64,000 nucleotides of DNA from Paenibacillus sediminis (GCF_017873765.1 NZ_JAGGKP010000008.1:1-64000); one strand, 5' to 3'. Positions 16,197 to 25,290 are shown, counted from the first letter of the stretch. A program made the numbers and translations. The notes: generated by a model from the letters alone, not told the origin.

Positions 16197-16937
16197 TTAA
16201 CTTAACTTATGAGGGTCAATATACCATTTATCCATAAAAACGTGTTGATTTCGCACTTTAATCTCATCAATTCCGTTTGGAAAACAATGATGGAAAGTAG
16301 CTCCTCCTTCATGATGAACAAGAACATCGCCGCAAACTAATATTTTGTACCCATGTACTCTTGCACGGAGACAATAATCATCATCTTCATAATATCCGGG
16401 TGAAAATCGTTCATCGAACGATCCTACTTTATCCATCACTTCTCTTTTGAATAAAAAGCAAAATCCGTCAACCGAGTTCGTATATTTCCATTTGGATCGA
16501 TTGGATCTATTATATTGGCCAGACAGACGATGAAATTGTGACATATAGCTGTATCGACGCCGTTTAACCTGCTGCTGCCTGCTGGCCACATTCGCTATGG
16601 GCCCTACAATTCCAACCTGTTCATCACTATGCAGCGCTTTGGTCAGATTCTTTAGCCATCCATCCGATACAATCACATCATTATGAAGCAGCAGCAGATC
16701 ATCTCCGCTTGCAGCAGCGATCCCTTTATTACAAGCTGAAGCGAACCCAGTGTTGGTGGCCAGAGAGACAAAGATCATATTCTCCTGAAGACAATAGTCC
16801 AGCGTACCGTCGTTTGAGCCATTATCCACGATAACAATTTCATAAGGAACTTGCGTATATTTTCGAATTGACTCCACACATTCATTCAGTAGATGAAGCC
16901 CATTATGTGTTGGAATAATAATGCTTGTAAAGGTCAT
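16197..16937 (-). CDS. GT2 glycosyltransferase (rhamnosyltransferase-like)
   Basis: The 246-residue protein is a classic GT-A family 2 enzyme: TSIIIPTHNGLHLLNECVES, nucleotide-binding IVDNGSNDGTLDYC, GFASACNKGIAAASGDDLLLLHNDV for the DxD-type metal site, and the acceptor part GSFDERFSPGYYEDDDYCLR. The ED-D pattern resembles rhamnosyl and related transferases. It is the last gene of the fibre operon, overlapping the GT2 before it by ATGA. A tract of eight G follows its stop codon (16188-16195). It probably adds a sugar to the fibre protein or a spore surface glycan; donor unknown. Confidence 0.85.
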   Translation of the reverse strand: MTFTSIIIPTHNGLHLLNECVESIRKYTQVPYEIVIVDNGSNDGTLDYCLQENMIFVSLATNTGFASACNKGIAAASGDDLLLLHNDVIVSDGWLKNLTKALHSDEQVGIVGPIANVASRQQQVKRRRYSYMSQFHRLSGQYNRSNRSKWKYTNSVDGFCFLFKREVMDKVGSFDERFSPGYYEDDDYCLRARVHGYKILVCGDVLVHHEGGATFHHCFPNGIDEIKVRNQHVFMDKWYIDPHKLS

Positions 16938-17767
16938 AGACTATTCCTCCACTTTGCAAGTTCAGCCCGAGAATAACGAGACAAATGCAGCCTTGTACCT
17001 GAATGATCCATCGCTGCTTTTATCGCTTCGATATGATCCCCAATAATGAGCCGGGCAACGTCGCTTTCTGGACCCGTATTTTCAGTTCTGACCCTATTGT
17101 TAGAAATAACATCAACAGTGTGAACTGCTCTAACAGTGAGTCCCTTAAGAATGGCTAAAGCGTGCGCTTTGGGAGGAACAAGTAAATGATTCACACCGAT
17201 CGTATGAATAGCGCGGCGCGACAGAGCATGGGGAACGGCAGTTAATGAGTTGTACTGCAAATCATCTCTGCCTAGTACCCGATTTAAAAAGTATTTAAGA
17301 CGGGTAACATCATCTTGCCGTGAAAAAGGAGGTACAAATGGCGATATATCATTTAATGCAATATCAACCCCTTGATTGGCTGCCTCAATGAACGGAATAA
17401 GATGAGCGGCCGAAATAACGATATCGCCATCGATGAAGAGCACAATATCTGAATTTGTCATTCTAGATCCAATGGCACGCCCAACATCATGTCCGATTCG
17501 TTCAGGATAATGAACAATCGCAGCACGCGATTGTTTCCTCGCCATTTGAAAACTATCATCTGTACATCCATTCATCACGATTATGATGTCTTGCAGCGGA
17601 AGCCTTTCAAGCTCTCCGAGCACACCGGCAATTGTCTTCTCCTCATTGCTGACTGAAACTACAGCCGAGACGGACTTAGTTAACGCAGGCAGCACAATCT
17701 GCTTCGCATGAGAAACGGATATGTTCTTTCTTCGCTTTACCGTCTTCGATCTACTCATCGTCCTCAC
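16934..17767 (-). CDS. GT2 glycosyltransferase, paralogue of the next gene
   Basis: A 277-residue GT-A protein with a basic N-terminus (MSRSKTVKRRKN) of about 35 residues before VSAVVSVSNEEKTIAGVLGE. Nucleotide-binding IVMNGCTDDSFQMARK and metal-site VLFIDGDIVISAAHL follow. The second half has SLTAVPHALSRRAIHTIG, VPPKAHALAILKGL and IIGDHIEAIKAAM, all shared with the gene at 17764, so the two arose by tandem duplication. In place of the more usual C-terminal acceptor segment there is this PHALSR/GDHIEA block, which seems to define a subfamily of this locus. ATGA overlaps join it to both neighbours. Confidence 0.82.
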   Translation of the reverse strand: MRTMSRSKTVKRRKNISVSHAKQIVLPALTKSVSAVVSVSNEEKTIAGVLGELERLPLQDIIIVMNGCTDDSFQMARKQSRAAIVHYPERIGHDVGRAIGSRMTNSDIVLFIDGDIVISAAHLIPFIEAANQGVDIALNDISPFVPPFSRQDDVTRLKYFLNRVLGRDDLQYNSLTAVPHALSRRAIHTIGVNHLLVPPKAHALAILKGLTVRAVHTVDVISNNRVRTENTGPESDVARLIIGDHIEAIKAAMDHSGTRLHLSRYSRAELAKWRNSL

Positions 17768-18522
17768 CTCACCATGCTGCGTATGCGGCCTAAATCTTCG
17801 AAACCTCCGCGCTCACCGTATCGCTCAGTTATCCAGTAAATGGCTTCCAGATGATCTCCTACAACAATTTGTTCTAATGGATCTTCTCCCTTAATCTTCA
17901 CTCTGCTCGGATTCATCCGTCCTACCTCGACAGCATACACCGCCTCAACTGTTAATCCTTGCCGCACCGCCATTGCATGAGCAAGCGGGGGTATGGATAG
18001 ATGCTCTGCACCTACCGTTTCTACCGCTTTGCGGCTAAGTGCATGTGGGATTGCAGTCAATGATGCACCTTTCAAATCAGCGCGAGAAAGCACCAAATTC
18101 AGAATATGCTTAGAAAGGACAACACGATGTATCTGAGTACGATGTATAGGACCATCATATTTATTGAGCGCTACATCAACACCAGAAAGTACCGACCTTA
18201 CAAAGGGTCTAAGATGAACGGCAGGAATGATCATATCTCCATCAATGAACAGTAATACATTTCCCTTAGCAGATTCCGTACCTACGCTGCGTCCGACATC
18301 ATGACCAAGCGGCTCCGCTCCGTAAATAACTCTAGCGCCGAGCTTCTCAGCTAATGACTCCGTGCCGTCAACAGAGCCATTAGCGACAACAATGATTTCA
18401 CTTTTAGGATGAACTTTACTTGCTTCGCGAATGACTTGTGTTATGGTTCGACGTTCATTCATAGCTGGAATAATAATCGAAACGATAGGACTAGGATCGT
18501 TTCTGTACATAGAAATCACCAT
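17764..18522 (-). CDS. GT2 glycosyltransferase next to the fibre gene
   Basis: A 252-residue GT-A enzyme: VSIIIPAMNERRTITQVI, IIVVANGSVDGTESLAEKLG, ARVIYGAEPLGHDVGRSVG and VLLFIDGDMIIPAVHLRPF with the DGD metal site. The second half contains SLTAIPHALSRKAVETVG and VVGDHLEAIYWI, matching the paralogue at 16934. It begins 18 bases after the fibre protein stop, so one transcript probably makes fibre and transferases together. A role in decorating the Ser/Thr-rich decapeptides is an inference from this coupling. No signal peptide or membrane segment is seen, so it acts in the cytoplasm, presumably of the mother cell. Confidence 0.83.
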   Translation of the reverse strand: MVISMYRNDPSPIVSIIIPAMNERRTITQVIREASKVHPKSEIIVVANGSVDGTESLAEKLGARVIYGAEPLGHDVGRSVGTESAKGNVLLFIDGDMIIPAVHLRPFVRSVLSGVDVALNKYDGPIHRTQIHRVVLSKHILNLVLSRADLKGASLTAIPHALSRKAVETVGAEHLSIPPLAHAMAVRQGLTVEAVYAVEVGRMNPSRVKIKGEDPLEQIVVGDHLEAIYWITERYGERGGFEDLGRIRSMVR

Positions 18523-18540
18523 TTTTCCATTTATTTCTAT

Positions 18541-21500
18541 TCACGCAGGTCCAGCTGCGAACCAAGACATAATTCCATCGGAAAGTTCTGTTTCCCTAAG
18601 CTTAATAATTTGGATAACAGCGAATTTGTCGTTTTGCGATTTTAGAGCGGCATAAAAGGAAGGGTGATGGCACATCGCAACAATAACATAATGAACGCTG
18701 CCAAAAGGCTGTTCAAATGTGATGGTCACATCTGTACTGTCCTCATATTCAGAGAATACAAATGATGCCATTCCGAACTGTTGGAATGAAGTTTGGCCCG
18801 AGCTGCTCTGAACAGGTGCAAAAGTAAGATGCTCTACAGACACACTATTTTTCGCTAAGCTTCTCTCAGTAACCGCGCCATCCCCAAGTTTAGCTTCGGT
18901 GACCGCTCCATCTTGCAGAATGACAGAAGACACTGAACTCACTTGCAGATGCTCACTGCCTATCGATTGCTCGTTCAGATGGTGAGGAAGAATCATCCCT
19001 TCTCCAATATGTCTTGAATGGATTGACCCGCTCTTCAAATGAGATTCACCAATCGCCTCAGCTTGAATATGAGCACAATGAATGGCATCCTCTTGCAAAT
19101 GTTCTTCAGATATAGACTGTGGTGCTAAGTGCCTGGAGCTAATAGCTGAAGAAGCAATATGCTCTTCCGTAACAGCGCCTTCTTGGATATGAAAAGTGGA
19201 TACCGCTCCGTCCTGCAAATGTTCAGCGCCAACCGAGTAAGATTGCAGATGTCCTGAAGAAATGGCCTCAGCTTCAATGTGAGCTCCCTGTACAACTTCA
19301 TTAGATAGATGAATTCTTTGCACGACACCCGCTTCTAAATGATGAGGTTGAATGGACTCAGAAGCGATATGCTCACTAAGAACACTTTCTTTTGTCAAAT
19401 GATGAGATTTAATGGTGAGAGGTGCGATTTTGTTAGAATTGACCGCTCCATCTTGTAAATTACTATTACTTACAGATGAGGTTTGCAGATGTACATTCCC
19501 AATGATCTCTGCTTTAAGCTTATTGCCGTCTATGCTTCCATCGGGGAAAATTTCCGGTGATCGTACCTCTTGAGACAAGTGAGTAAGATTGACTATGCCT
19601 TTACGGAGATGATACCCATAGAGCGCTTCTCTCTCGATATGCTTGCCTGAAATACTTCCAAGAGCAATTTGCCCACTGCCTACAGACTTTGGAGCGAGTT
19701 TGTCGGTTGTGATTGCTTCATTCTGAATGGATCCAGTAGTCACAGCACCTAGTTCTATATGCAGTTCTCGAATAGATCGGTCCTGCAAGTGATCCGATTT
19801 GATCATGGCAGCGCCTATATGCTGCGATTGAACACTTTCTGCCGCTAATATTTCTGCATCAACGGCTCCTTTCTTGAGGTGTTCTTTTCCAATCGTTTCA
19901 GATGCCACTTTAGATGAGGTAACACTTCCCTCGGCCAATTTGGACGAAGTAACGGCCAAATCGTTCATTTTATCTGTAGACACACTTTCAGGCGACAACT
20001 TTAATGATGTAATGACATGGTCACTAAGGTGATGAGATAGAATAGCGCCAGTGCTTATATGATCTTCTCTTATAGCACCTGGTGCCAGCTGATGTGATGT
20101 GACCGATTTAGGCTGTAACACGGGCGTCCCGACACTCTCGGCCTGGAAATGGCGAGTCCCGATAGCGCCGTCTTTAATATGCATCGTGTCTACTGATTCT
20201 GACTGCAATGCACGGCTGTTAATGCTATTGTCTGCGAAATGAGTTTCTCTGATGGCTTGAGGGGATATGTGTGCGGATTGTATACCCTGAAATTCAATTT
20301 TATCTCCTGTTACCGCCCTAGTTGCCAGCTTATCACTGGTCACACTGCCTGCAGCCAGTTTATTCGTCGTGACGCTTTCGTTCCGAAGCTTAAGTTCAGT
20401 AACCGCTCCGCTAGCGATATGCTGTTCTCTCACTGCATCCACGTCTATTTTATCCGCAGTCACAGCGCCTTCTTGTAAATGCTCTTCAGCAATGCTGCCA
20501 TCTGCCATGTGCTCTGATTTGATGGAATTCGGGTTAATATGCGTAGACAGAATTGAATATGGGGCAATTTGCGGACTTTGTACAGCTGCCTTGGCAATAT
20601 GTCTTGTTTCGATCGCTTCGTTTGCAACCTTTTGCGGAAGAATGCTTTGATCGGAAATTTTAGAGGCAGTCACGGCTTGATCGACAATTTTCGTCGTACC
20701 GATCGATTGATCCGCCAGCTTTGTAGAGATAATACTTTGATCTGCAATATGACGGCTCTGTAAGACTCCCAGGCCAATATGCTCTTCTCCAATCGTTTCA
20801 TGCTGTATATGCTTCCCGTTTACGGAATGAAGGCCAAGCTGAGCGGTATTAACAGCTCCGAGGGCTATATGCTTTGTCTTGATCACTTTTTCTGCTAACT
20901 GTTCGGATCCGATACTTTGTTTCGTAATTTCTCTTTGCCCGATGGATTCCGGGACGATATGACTCCCAGAAATAATTTGTTCTCTTAAATGCCTAGCTTC
21001 GACACTCCCATCTTGCAGCTTCGCCCCAGTAATTGACCCATCGCGTATTTTGGACGATGTTACCGAATAATCGCCTAATTTGGATGTATCAATAACCCCA
21101 TTGCCGATATTGTGCGCTTGAACCGCGCCGCTGCGAATTTTCTCGGTCGTAACCGATTGATCTTGGAGCAAATCGCTCGAAATGATCCACTCGCTTAAAT
21201 GCCTTGTTTCAATGGAGCCGTCAGCTATTTTGAATGCATCAATGGTTCGATCACTCAGTTTATCAGCAGTAATACTGCCGTCCTTAAGTTTGTCACCGCT
21301 GATGGAACGATCACGAATTTTCTGATTTGTAATACTGTTGTCAATTAAATGTTCTGTCCAAATGGAAGCAGGGGCTATTTTCGAAGATGTTACGGTGCCT
21401 TCTCCTAGGTGTATACTCCGCACAGCATAATCTTGCAGCGCTTCGCTTCCGATACTACCCTGTTTCATTTTCGTTGCATCAATTGCTCTTGGGGCTATTT

Positions 21501-21951
21501 TGTCTCCCGTAACTACTGCTTCTGCTAAGTCATCAGTATAAATGAAAGGGGAATTGCTCTGAGGCATTTTCTTATCCGAGATAAGAACATCAATATCAGT
21601 GACCTGTTCCGGCCCAACTTGCACAGAAATCTTCTCACTTTTAGATATTTCTAACGAAGGAATATTCGGTTCAGATTCTTTAGGTAAAATGATTGCTTCT
21701 TTTTCGTTTAATTGTTGAAAAGAGGTACTTTTCGTTAGATTTACGTCTAAAGGAAGAACCGTATCGGGTAAGAACATATCTTGGTATGACGGAGCACTTT
21801 TCGCTTGAGCTGCTGAGTTAATGGTTACTTCCAGAGAACCCTCTTTTGGCCGAACTCTTGTTTTCTCTAACAAACCAAGTTCATGTTTATCCGGATTATC
21901 AACAAAATATAGCGGTTTCTTTACTTTTAAATTTTTGCTTGATTTTTTCAA
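18541..21951 (-). CDS. Giant decapeptide-repeat fibre protein (WIAG-tail-like)
   Basis: The 1136-residue protein has three parts. Residues 1-145 are basic then Ser/Pro-rich without repeats. Residues 146-1045 are 90 consecutive ten-residue units with no insertion or deletion; consensus S/A-I/V-x-S/T-x-H/K-I/L-x-x-G/E. Residues 1046-1136 form a compact beta-rich end domain closing MSWFAAGPA, resembling what databases call the WIAG-tail domain as I remember it. Similar decapeptides occur in phage tail fibres and fold as extended beta structures, so a rod of great length is expected. No signal peptide or sortase signal is present. Start is TTG at 21951 with GGAGAGG upstream. Three GT2 genes follow immediately. 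A spore-surface filament is likely but inferred. Confidence 0.85.
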   Translation of the reverse strand: MKKSSKNLKVKKPLYFVDNPDKHELGLLEKTRVRPKEGSLEVTINSAAQAKSAPSYQDMFLPDTVLPLDVNLTKSTSFQQLNEKEAIILPKESEPNIPSLEISKSEKISVQVGPEQVTDIDVLISDKKMPQSNSPFIYTDDLAEAVVTGDKIAPRAIDATKMKQGSIGSEALQDYAVRSIHLGEGTVTSSKIAPASIWTEHLIDNSITNQKIRDRSISGDKLKDGSITADKLSDRTIDAFKIADGSIETRHLSEWIISSDLLQDQSVTTEKIRSGAVQAHNIGNGVIDTSKLGDYSVTSSKIRDGSITGAKLQDGSVEARHLREQIISGSHIVPESIGQREITKQSIGSEQLAEKVIKTKHIALGAVNTAQLGLHSVNGKHIQHETIGEEHIGLGVLQSRHIADQSIISTKLADQSIGTTKIVDQAVTASKISDQSILPQKVANEAIETRHIAKAAVQSPQIAPYSILSTHINPNSIKSEHMADGSIAEEHLQEGAVTADKIDVDAVREQHIASGAVTELKLRNESVTTNKLAAGSVTSDKLATRAVTGDKIEFQGIQSAHISPQAIRETHFADNSINSRALQSESVDTMHIKDGAIGTRHFQAESVGTPVLQPKSVTSHQLAPGAIREDHISTGAILSHHLSDHVITSLKLSPESVSTDKMNDLAVTSSKLAEGSVTSSKVASETIGKEHLKKGAVDAEILAAESVQSQHIGAAMIKSDHLQDRSIRELHIELGAVTTGSIQNEAITTDKLAPKSVGSGQIALGSISGKHIEREALYGYHLRKGIVNLTHLSQEVRSPEIFPDGSIDGNKLKAEIIGNVHLQTSSVSNSNLQDGAVNSNKIAPLTIKSHHLTKESVLSEHIASESIQPHHLEAGVVQRIHLSNEVVQGAHIEAEAISSGHLQSYSVGAEHLQDGAVSTFHIQEGAVTEEHIASSAISSRHLAPQSISEEHLQEDAIHCAHIQAEAIGESHLKSGSIHSRHIGEGMILPHHLNEQSIGSEHLQVSSVSSVILQDGAVTEAKLGDGAVTERSLAKNSVSVEHLTFAPVQSSSGQTSFQQFGMASFVFSEYEDSTDVTITFEQPFGSVHYVIVAMCHHPSFYAALKSQNDKFAVIQIIKLRETELSDGIMSWFAAGPA
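18817..21516 (-). repeat. 90 tandem 30-bp coding repeats
   Basis: The DNA behind the decapeptides: exactly 2700 bases in phase, with repeated GATGG/GCGATAT-like words but highly diverged at nucleotide level. Alternate units often differ in the sixth residue (His or Lys). The divergence suggests an old array held in register by protein structure rather than recent slippage. Confidence 0.9.
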
Positions 21952-22134
21952 AACAGCCCTCTCCTTCCTGCTGTTATCGTCATAGACATCCTATGCAAAA
22001 AGTTAGGTCAATGCCACAGCAAGGCAAAAAAGAAAAGGCGATTGCCGAAGGAACATTCGTCCATCCAAATGATGCTAAACAAACATACAATAGTCAGAAA
22101 AAATGGTATAAACGAATAACGGGGAGGGACGGTC

Positions 22135-23238
22135 ATGCAGCTGAACTATGTTGGAATTCTTTTAAATAGTGGCATGCACCGAGGAATACCTAGAAAGAGA
22201 ACAGGACAAGAGTCTTTATCGAATTATGAAGCAGCGGCAGCAATGTACGGCTTTACCCCTTGTTTTCTTAAATTAGACGATATCCATGTTGGGACGGGAT
22301 ACAGCAAAGCTTATGTTCACGATCAAAGTCGTTATACAACCAGGGTCATCCCAACGCCATCTGTTATTCATAACCGCGCGCTGTATATAAATGAGGAATC
22401 ACATCAGCACATTCAGAAGTTAGCAGAACAGGGAATCGTTATTTTCAATATGTATAACCGGTACGGCAAAGATCAAATCCATCATCTACTAAGGCTTAAA
22501 CCCGAGTTTAGCAGACATTTGCCAGAAACAGATACAGCGACCTCTTCTCATATTCAGCAGATGATGGATCGATATGATGATCTCATTATAAAACCTTGCA
22601 ACGGCAGTGTAGGATCCGGTATTATGCGGCTTCATTATTCAAAATCAAGCTGGAAACTAACATATCAAGACAAAATGAATAAAAATAGTTGGGCACAAGT
22701 TCAGCTGCGCAAAACGGAACTTCCTCTTCTTCTGCTGCGCAAAATATCTACTCATCCTTATCTCGTTCAGCAGCGCATCTCTTTATTAGAATACAACAAG
22801 AAACCGTTCGATCTGCGGGTTACTGTACAAAGAGGTATTGACGGAGCATGGAGTGTAACGGGGATGTTTGCGAAGGTGGCACCTGCTAATACGTTTGTAA
22901 CCAATATTGCTCAAGGGGGAAGTGTGTTCTCTATACATCACATTCTTCAAGAAACTTTAGGGTCTAAATATTTGGCAGACTACCTCATTCATGAAACCGA
23001 GCAGTTAGTCTTACAAATCGCACAGTATCTTTCCGAATATCTTCCTAATATTGCTGATCTAGGTATCGATATTGGAATTTCACAATTCGCTGAAGTCTAT
23101 TTCATCGAGTGCAACGGACGTGATCAACGATATGGGTTCCGCATAGCTCAAATGCACGAAACATGGAAGAACACGTACAGTGAGCCGATTGCGTATGCGC
23201 GTTATCTATTAGGGCAACACAATCCAATACAGTTATAG
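22135..23238 (+). CDS. YheC/YheD-family coat-associated ATP-grasp protein
   Basis: The 367-residue protein fits the YheC/YheD endospore coat-associated family, which has an ATP-grasp fold. Visible landmarks are IIKPCNGSVGSGIMRL (ATP lysine and Gly-rich loop), HPYLVQQRISL, FDLRVTVQRGIDGAW and DLGIDIGI, ending near YFIECNGRDQRYGF with the ECN metal-binding segment. Such proteins may ligate an amino acid or modify a coat polymer; the reaction is unknown. The start ATG has GGGGAGG seven bases upstream. It is divergent from the giant fibre gene with only 183 bases between, so both may share sporulation control. About 90 bases downstream lies psd. Confidence 0.85.
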   Translation: MQLNYVGILLNSGMHRGIPRKRTGQESLSNYEAAAAMYGFTPCFLKLDDIHVGTGYSKAYVHDQSRYTTRVIPTPSVIHNRALYINEESHQHIQKLAEQGIVIFNMYNRYGKDQIHHLLRLKPEFSRHLPETDTATSSHIQQMMDRYDDLIIKPCNGSVGSGIMRLHYSKSSWKLTYQDKMNKNSWAQVQLRKTELPLLLLRKISTHPYLVQQRISLLEYNKKPFDLRVTVQRGIDGAWSVTGMFAKVAPANTFVTNIAQGGSVFSIHHILQETLGSKYLADYLIHETEQLVLQIAQYLSEYLPNIADLGIDIGISQFAEVYFIECNGRDQRYGFRIAQMHETWKNTYSEPIAYARYLLGQHNPIQL

Positions 23239-23326
23239 TTGATTTACACATCATTCTATGTCAATATTATCAGAAGCAGGGAGGGCGCTGCCCGTTCACC
23301 TATAGACATCTAAAGGGGCGTATGAC

Positions 23327-24112
23327 ATGGCAAAAAGAATGATGCGGCTCATGACCGAACTTTCTTCACGGAAATGGATATCTCAGTTAATGGGACGATT
23401 CTCACATTCCAATATAAGCCGCTATATCATTCCTGCATTCGCAAGGAGTTATAACATTATTCTAGAAGAAGCTGAAAAGCAGATTCATGAATATAAGACA
23501 TTGAATGAATTTTTTTCTCGTCGCTTAAAAGCAGGCATGCGTATCATCGATGAAACGCCAAATGGACTCGTAAGTCCTGTTGACTCGGTCATTACTGCGA
23601 TGGACAACATCCATTCTGGACTCATTCTTAATGTAAAGGGTCAGGATTACACGCTTGATGAGCTGCTTAATCATTCCCCTCATATAGAGAAGTATAAGAA
23701 CGGGTTTGTATTCGTACTTTATTTAAGCCCAACGGACTATCACCGTATTCATGCACCCGTGACGGGCCGCAAAATAGAGAGTGACCATATTCGCGGCAAA
23801 GTGTACCCGGTCAATGACTTTGGGTTGACACATATGAAATCGGTATTAAGCCGAAACGAACGGCTTATTACGTACATTTCACATGAGCTTGGAGAGGTTG
23901 CTGTCGTTAAAGTTGGAGCGATGAATGTGAGCAGTATTCATTACTCTGATGATGATGCGAAGGAATGGAAACGCGGCGATGAATTAGCTTATTTTGAATT
24001 TGGATCGACGGTCGTCTTGTTAACGGAGAACGGAACGTTTACCCCGCGCGCAGATTTAGCAGTCGGCAAGGCCGTGAAAATGGGTGAGCTCTTAGGAACG
24101 TTTCATAAATAG
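23327..24112 (+). CDS. psd: Phosphatidylserine decarboxylase proenzyme
   Basis: This membrane-bound pyruvoyl enzyme makes phosphatidylethanolamine from phosphatidylserine. The 261 residues include YKTLNEFFSRRLKAGMR, VSPVDSVITAMDNI with a catalytic Asp, LSPTDYHRIHAPVTG with the His of the charge relay, and the C-terminal self-cleavage site FEFGSTVVLL, where the Ser becomes the pyruvoyl group. Length is that of bacterial type I Psd. GGGG lies eight bases before the ATG. The phosphatidylserine synthase gene (pssA) is not nearby. A terminator follows at once. Its location just after a coat gene is probably incidental. Confidence 0.92.
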   Translation: MAKRMMRLMTELSSRKWISQLMGRFSHSNISRYIIPAFARSYNIILEEAEKQIHEYKTLNEFFSRRLKAGMRIIDETPNGLVSPVDSVITAMDNIHSGLILNVKGQDYTLDELLNHSPHIEKYKNGFVFVLYLSPTDYHRIHAPVTGRKIESDHIRGKVYPVNDFGLTHMKSVLSRNERLITYISHELGEVAVVKVGAMNVSSIHYSDDDAKEWKRGDELAYFEFGSTVVLLTENGTFTPRADLAVGKAVKMGELLGTFHK

Positions 24113-24126
24113 ATCATTTTATACCC

Positions 24127-24163
24127 AAAAAGCAGCGCTTAGACGATACTAAGACGCTGCTTT
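24127..24163. terminator. Terminator after psd
   Basis: AAAGCAGCG pairs with CGCTGCTTT with an inner CTTAG/CTAAG stem; A-tract before and T-rich after allow either direction. Confidence 0.85.
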
Positions 24164-24208
24164 CATTTATTTTATGAATTATATAACAAGTATAAGTATG
24201 AACCGATA

Positions 24209-24331
24209 TTAGAACCAATCATCCTTCAGCACAGCCGCAGCTTTCATTCGGCGCAAACGATTTCGAATCCGAAAGATGTTACATCCCGAAACAGAGCTTT
24301 CTCGGCTTCTAATTCGCCGTCTTCTAATCAT
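24209..24331 (-). CDS. Arg-rich 40-residue protein
   Basis: A frame of 40 residues starting MIRRRRIRSRESSVSG and ending AAAVLKDDWF, with nine or more arginines. A very strong ribosome site (GAGGAGGTGAG) sits seven bases before the ATG, which is the main reason to call it. I know no family. It follows the AraC-type regulator by 43 bases and may be cotranscribed. One cysteine lies mid-way. It could be a small nucleic-acid-binding spore protein, but nothing proves that. Confidence 0.5.
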   Translation of the reverse strand: MIRRRRIRSRESSVSGCNIFRIRNRLRRMKAAAVLKDDWF

Positions 24332-24374
24332 GAACTCACCTCCTCTCTCGCCTTCATGCGCCGAAGCTTGAAGT

Positions 24375-25160
24375 TTAACGAAGCTCAGAAGGACTTCTTC
24401 CTGTGTACTGCTTGAACTGTCTGCTAAAAAAGAAAATATCGCGATAACCGAGCGCATCCGCCACTTCCGTTACATTCATACCCGCATGCACGAGAAGGTG
24501 CTGAGCTCGATCTATTCTTGCTTTAATAATGTAGGACTGAACCGAGGAACCGATTAACTCTTTAAATTTAATAGAAAAATATCGCGGCGACAGCCCTGCG
24601 CGAGCTGCTAAATCTTCAACCCGATGCGGCAGCCCAGGATGCTGCTGAACATAATTCGCAATTTCATTAATGACTTCAACAAGGTGATTGCTCACTTTCT
24701 TCTCAACCGGTTCCTCCTGATCTTCACGCAGCAAATAAATCATGAGCTGCTTTAAGATCAGCTTCGCTTCCTCTTCAGCCGCATATGTTTTGACAAGAAA
24801 CAGTCTCACATAACGGGACAGCATATGCTCAAAATCTACCGTTTCTCTTAGTTTGCGGTAAGAAACCGGGACCTCAGTTACCGGTTCGTCTACATCAAAA
24901 TGAATATACGTAAGTACAAGCGGCTTCTGCGGATTATGAGTGGCACTCGTATAGTCTCCCGGCTTAAATAAGAAACAGCTTCCTTTGCTGACTTCATAAG
25001 GCTTGTCATTAAGCACTACTGTACCTTCGCCGCTCCATACATAAAACAAATCGTAATTTTGCATCGGTTTCTCCCGTTTCTGCCATTTCCACCCTGGCTC
25101 ACACACGATTTTTGCCAAAGCAGGTTTCAGCACAAAAGAGGCTGGCGATGCATGTAACAT
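24375..25160 (-). CDS. AraC-family transcription regulator
   Basis: A 261-residue protein with an N-terminal cupin-like sensing domain (YDLFYVWSGEGTVVLNDKPYE, GSCFLFKPGDYTSATH) and a C-terminal double helix-turn-helix: RVEDLAARAGLSPRYFSIKFKELIG followed by MNVTEVADALGYRDIFFFSRQFKQYTGRSPSELR. Such regulators usually control sugar uptake or metabolism genes, but no transporter or glycosidase lies next to it. The start has AAGGAGGG nine bases upstream. Possible target is the small Arg-rich gene behind it or a distant operon. Effector unknown. Confidence 0.88.
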   Translation of the reverse strand: MLHASPASFVLKPALAKIVCEPGWKWQKREKPMQNYDLFYVWSGEGTVVLNDKPYEVSKGSCFLFKPGDYTSATHNPQKPLVLTYIHFDVDEPVTEVPVSYRKLRETVDFEHMLSRYVRLFLVKTYAAEEEAKLILKQLMIYLLREDQEEPVEKKVSNHLVEVINEIANYVQQHPGLPHRVEDLAARAGLSPRYFSIKFKELIGSSVQSYIIKARIDRAQHLLVHAGMNVTEVADALGYRDIFFFSRQFKQYTGRSPSELR

Positions 25161-25258
25161 GGTTGAATCCCTCCTTGTTTCCTCCCTTAATTCAAGGGAA
25201 ATATGACCCCTAAATCCTTGCGTTCTATGTTTATTTTAGGATATATTAAGTCGTTTTC

Positions 25259-25290
25259 GTTTCTTCCTGTGCTTCGCAGGCGGAAGAAAC
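25259..25290. repeat. Inverted repeat between AraC and MocR genes
   Basis: GTTTCTTCC, 14 bases, GGAAGAAAC, with GC/GC pairing inside. It has no T-run, so it is more likely a weak terminator or protein site than a classic terminator; it lies 67 bases past the MocR stop. Confidence 0.45.

Noticed and set aside
20239..20763. Plus-strand frames inside the decapeptide repeat gene
   Set aside because: They are by-products of the regular composition on the opposite strand.
18817..21516. CRISPR-like or satellite array
   Set aside because: The 30-base period is coding, in frame, with diverged units; no identical repeats with unique spacers.
21993..22169. Plus-strand basic frame (about 58 residues) upstream of and overlapping the YheC/YheD gene
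   Set aside because: It has no ribosome site, overlaps the well-supported start at 22135, and its composition could come from A-rich DNA. It remains possible but unsupported.
25259..25290. Terminator call for the MocR gene
   Set aside because: The stem is good but neither strand has a T-run, so it was listed only as an inverted repeat.
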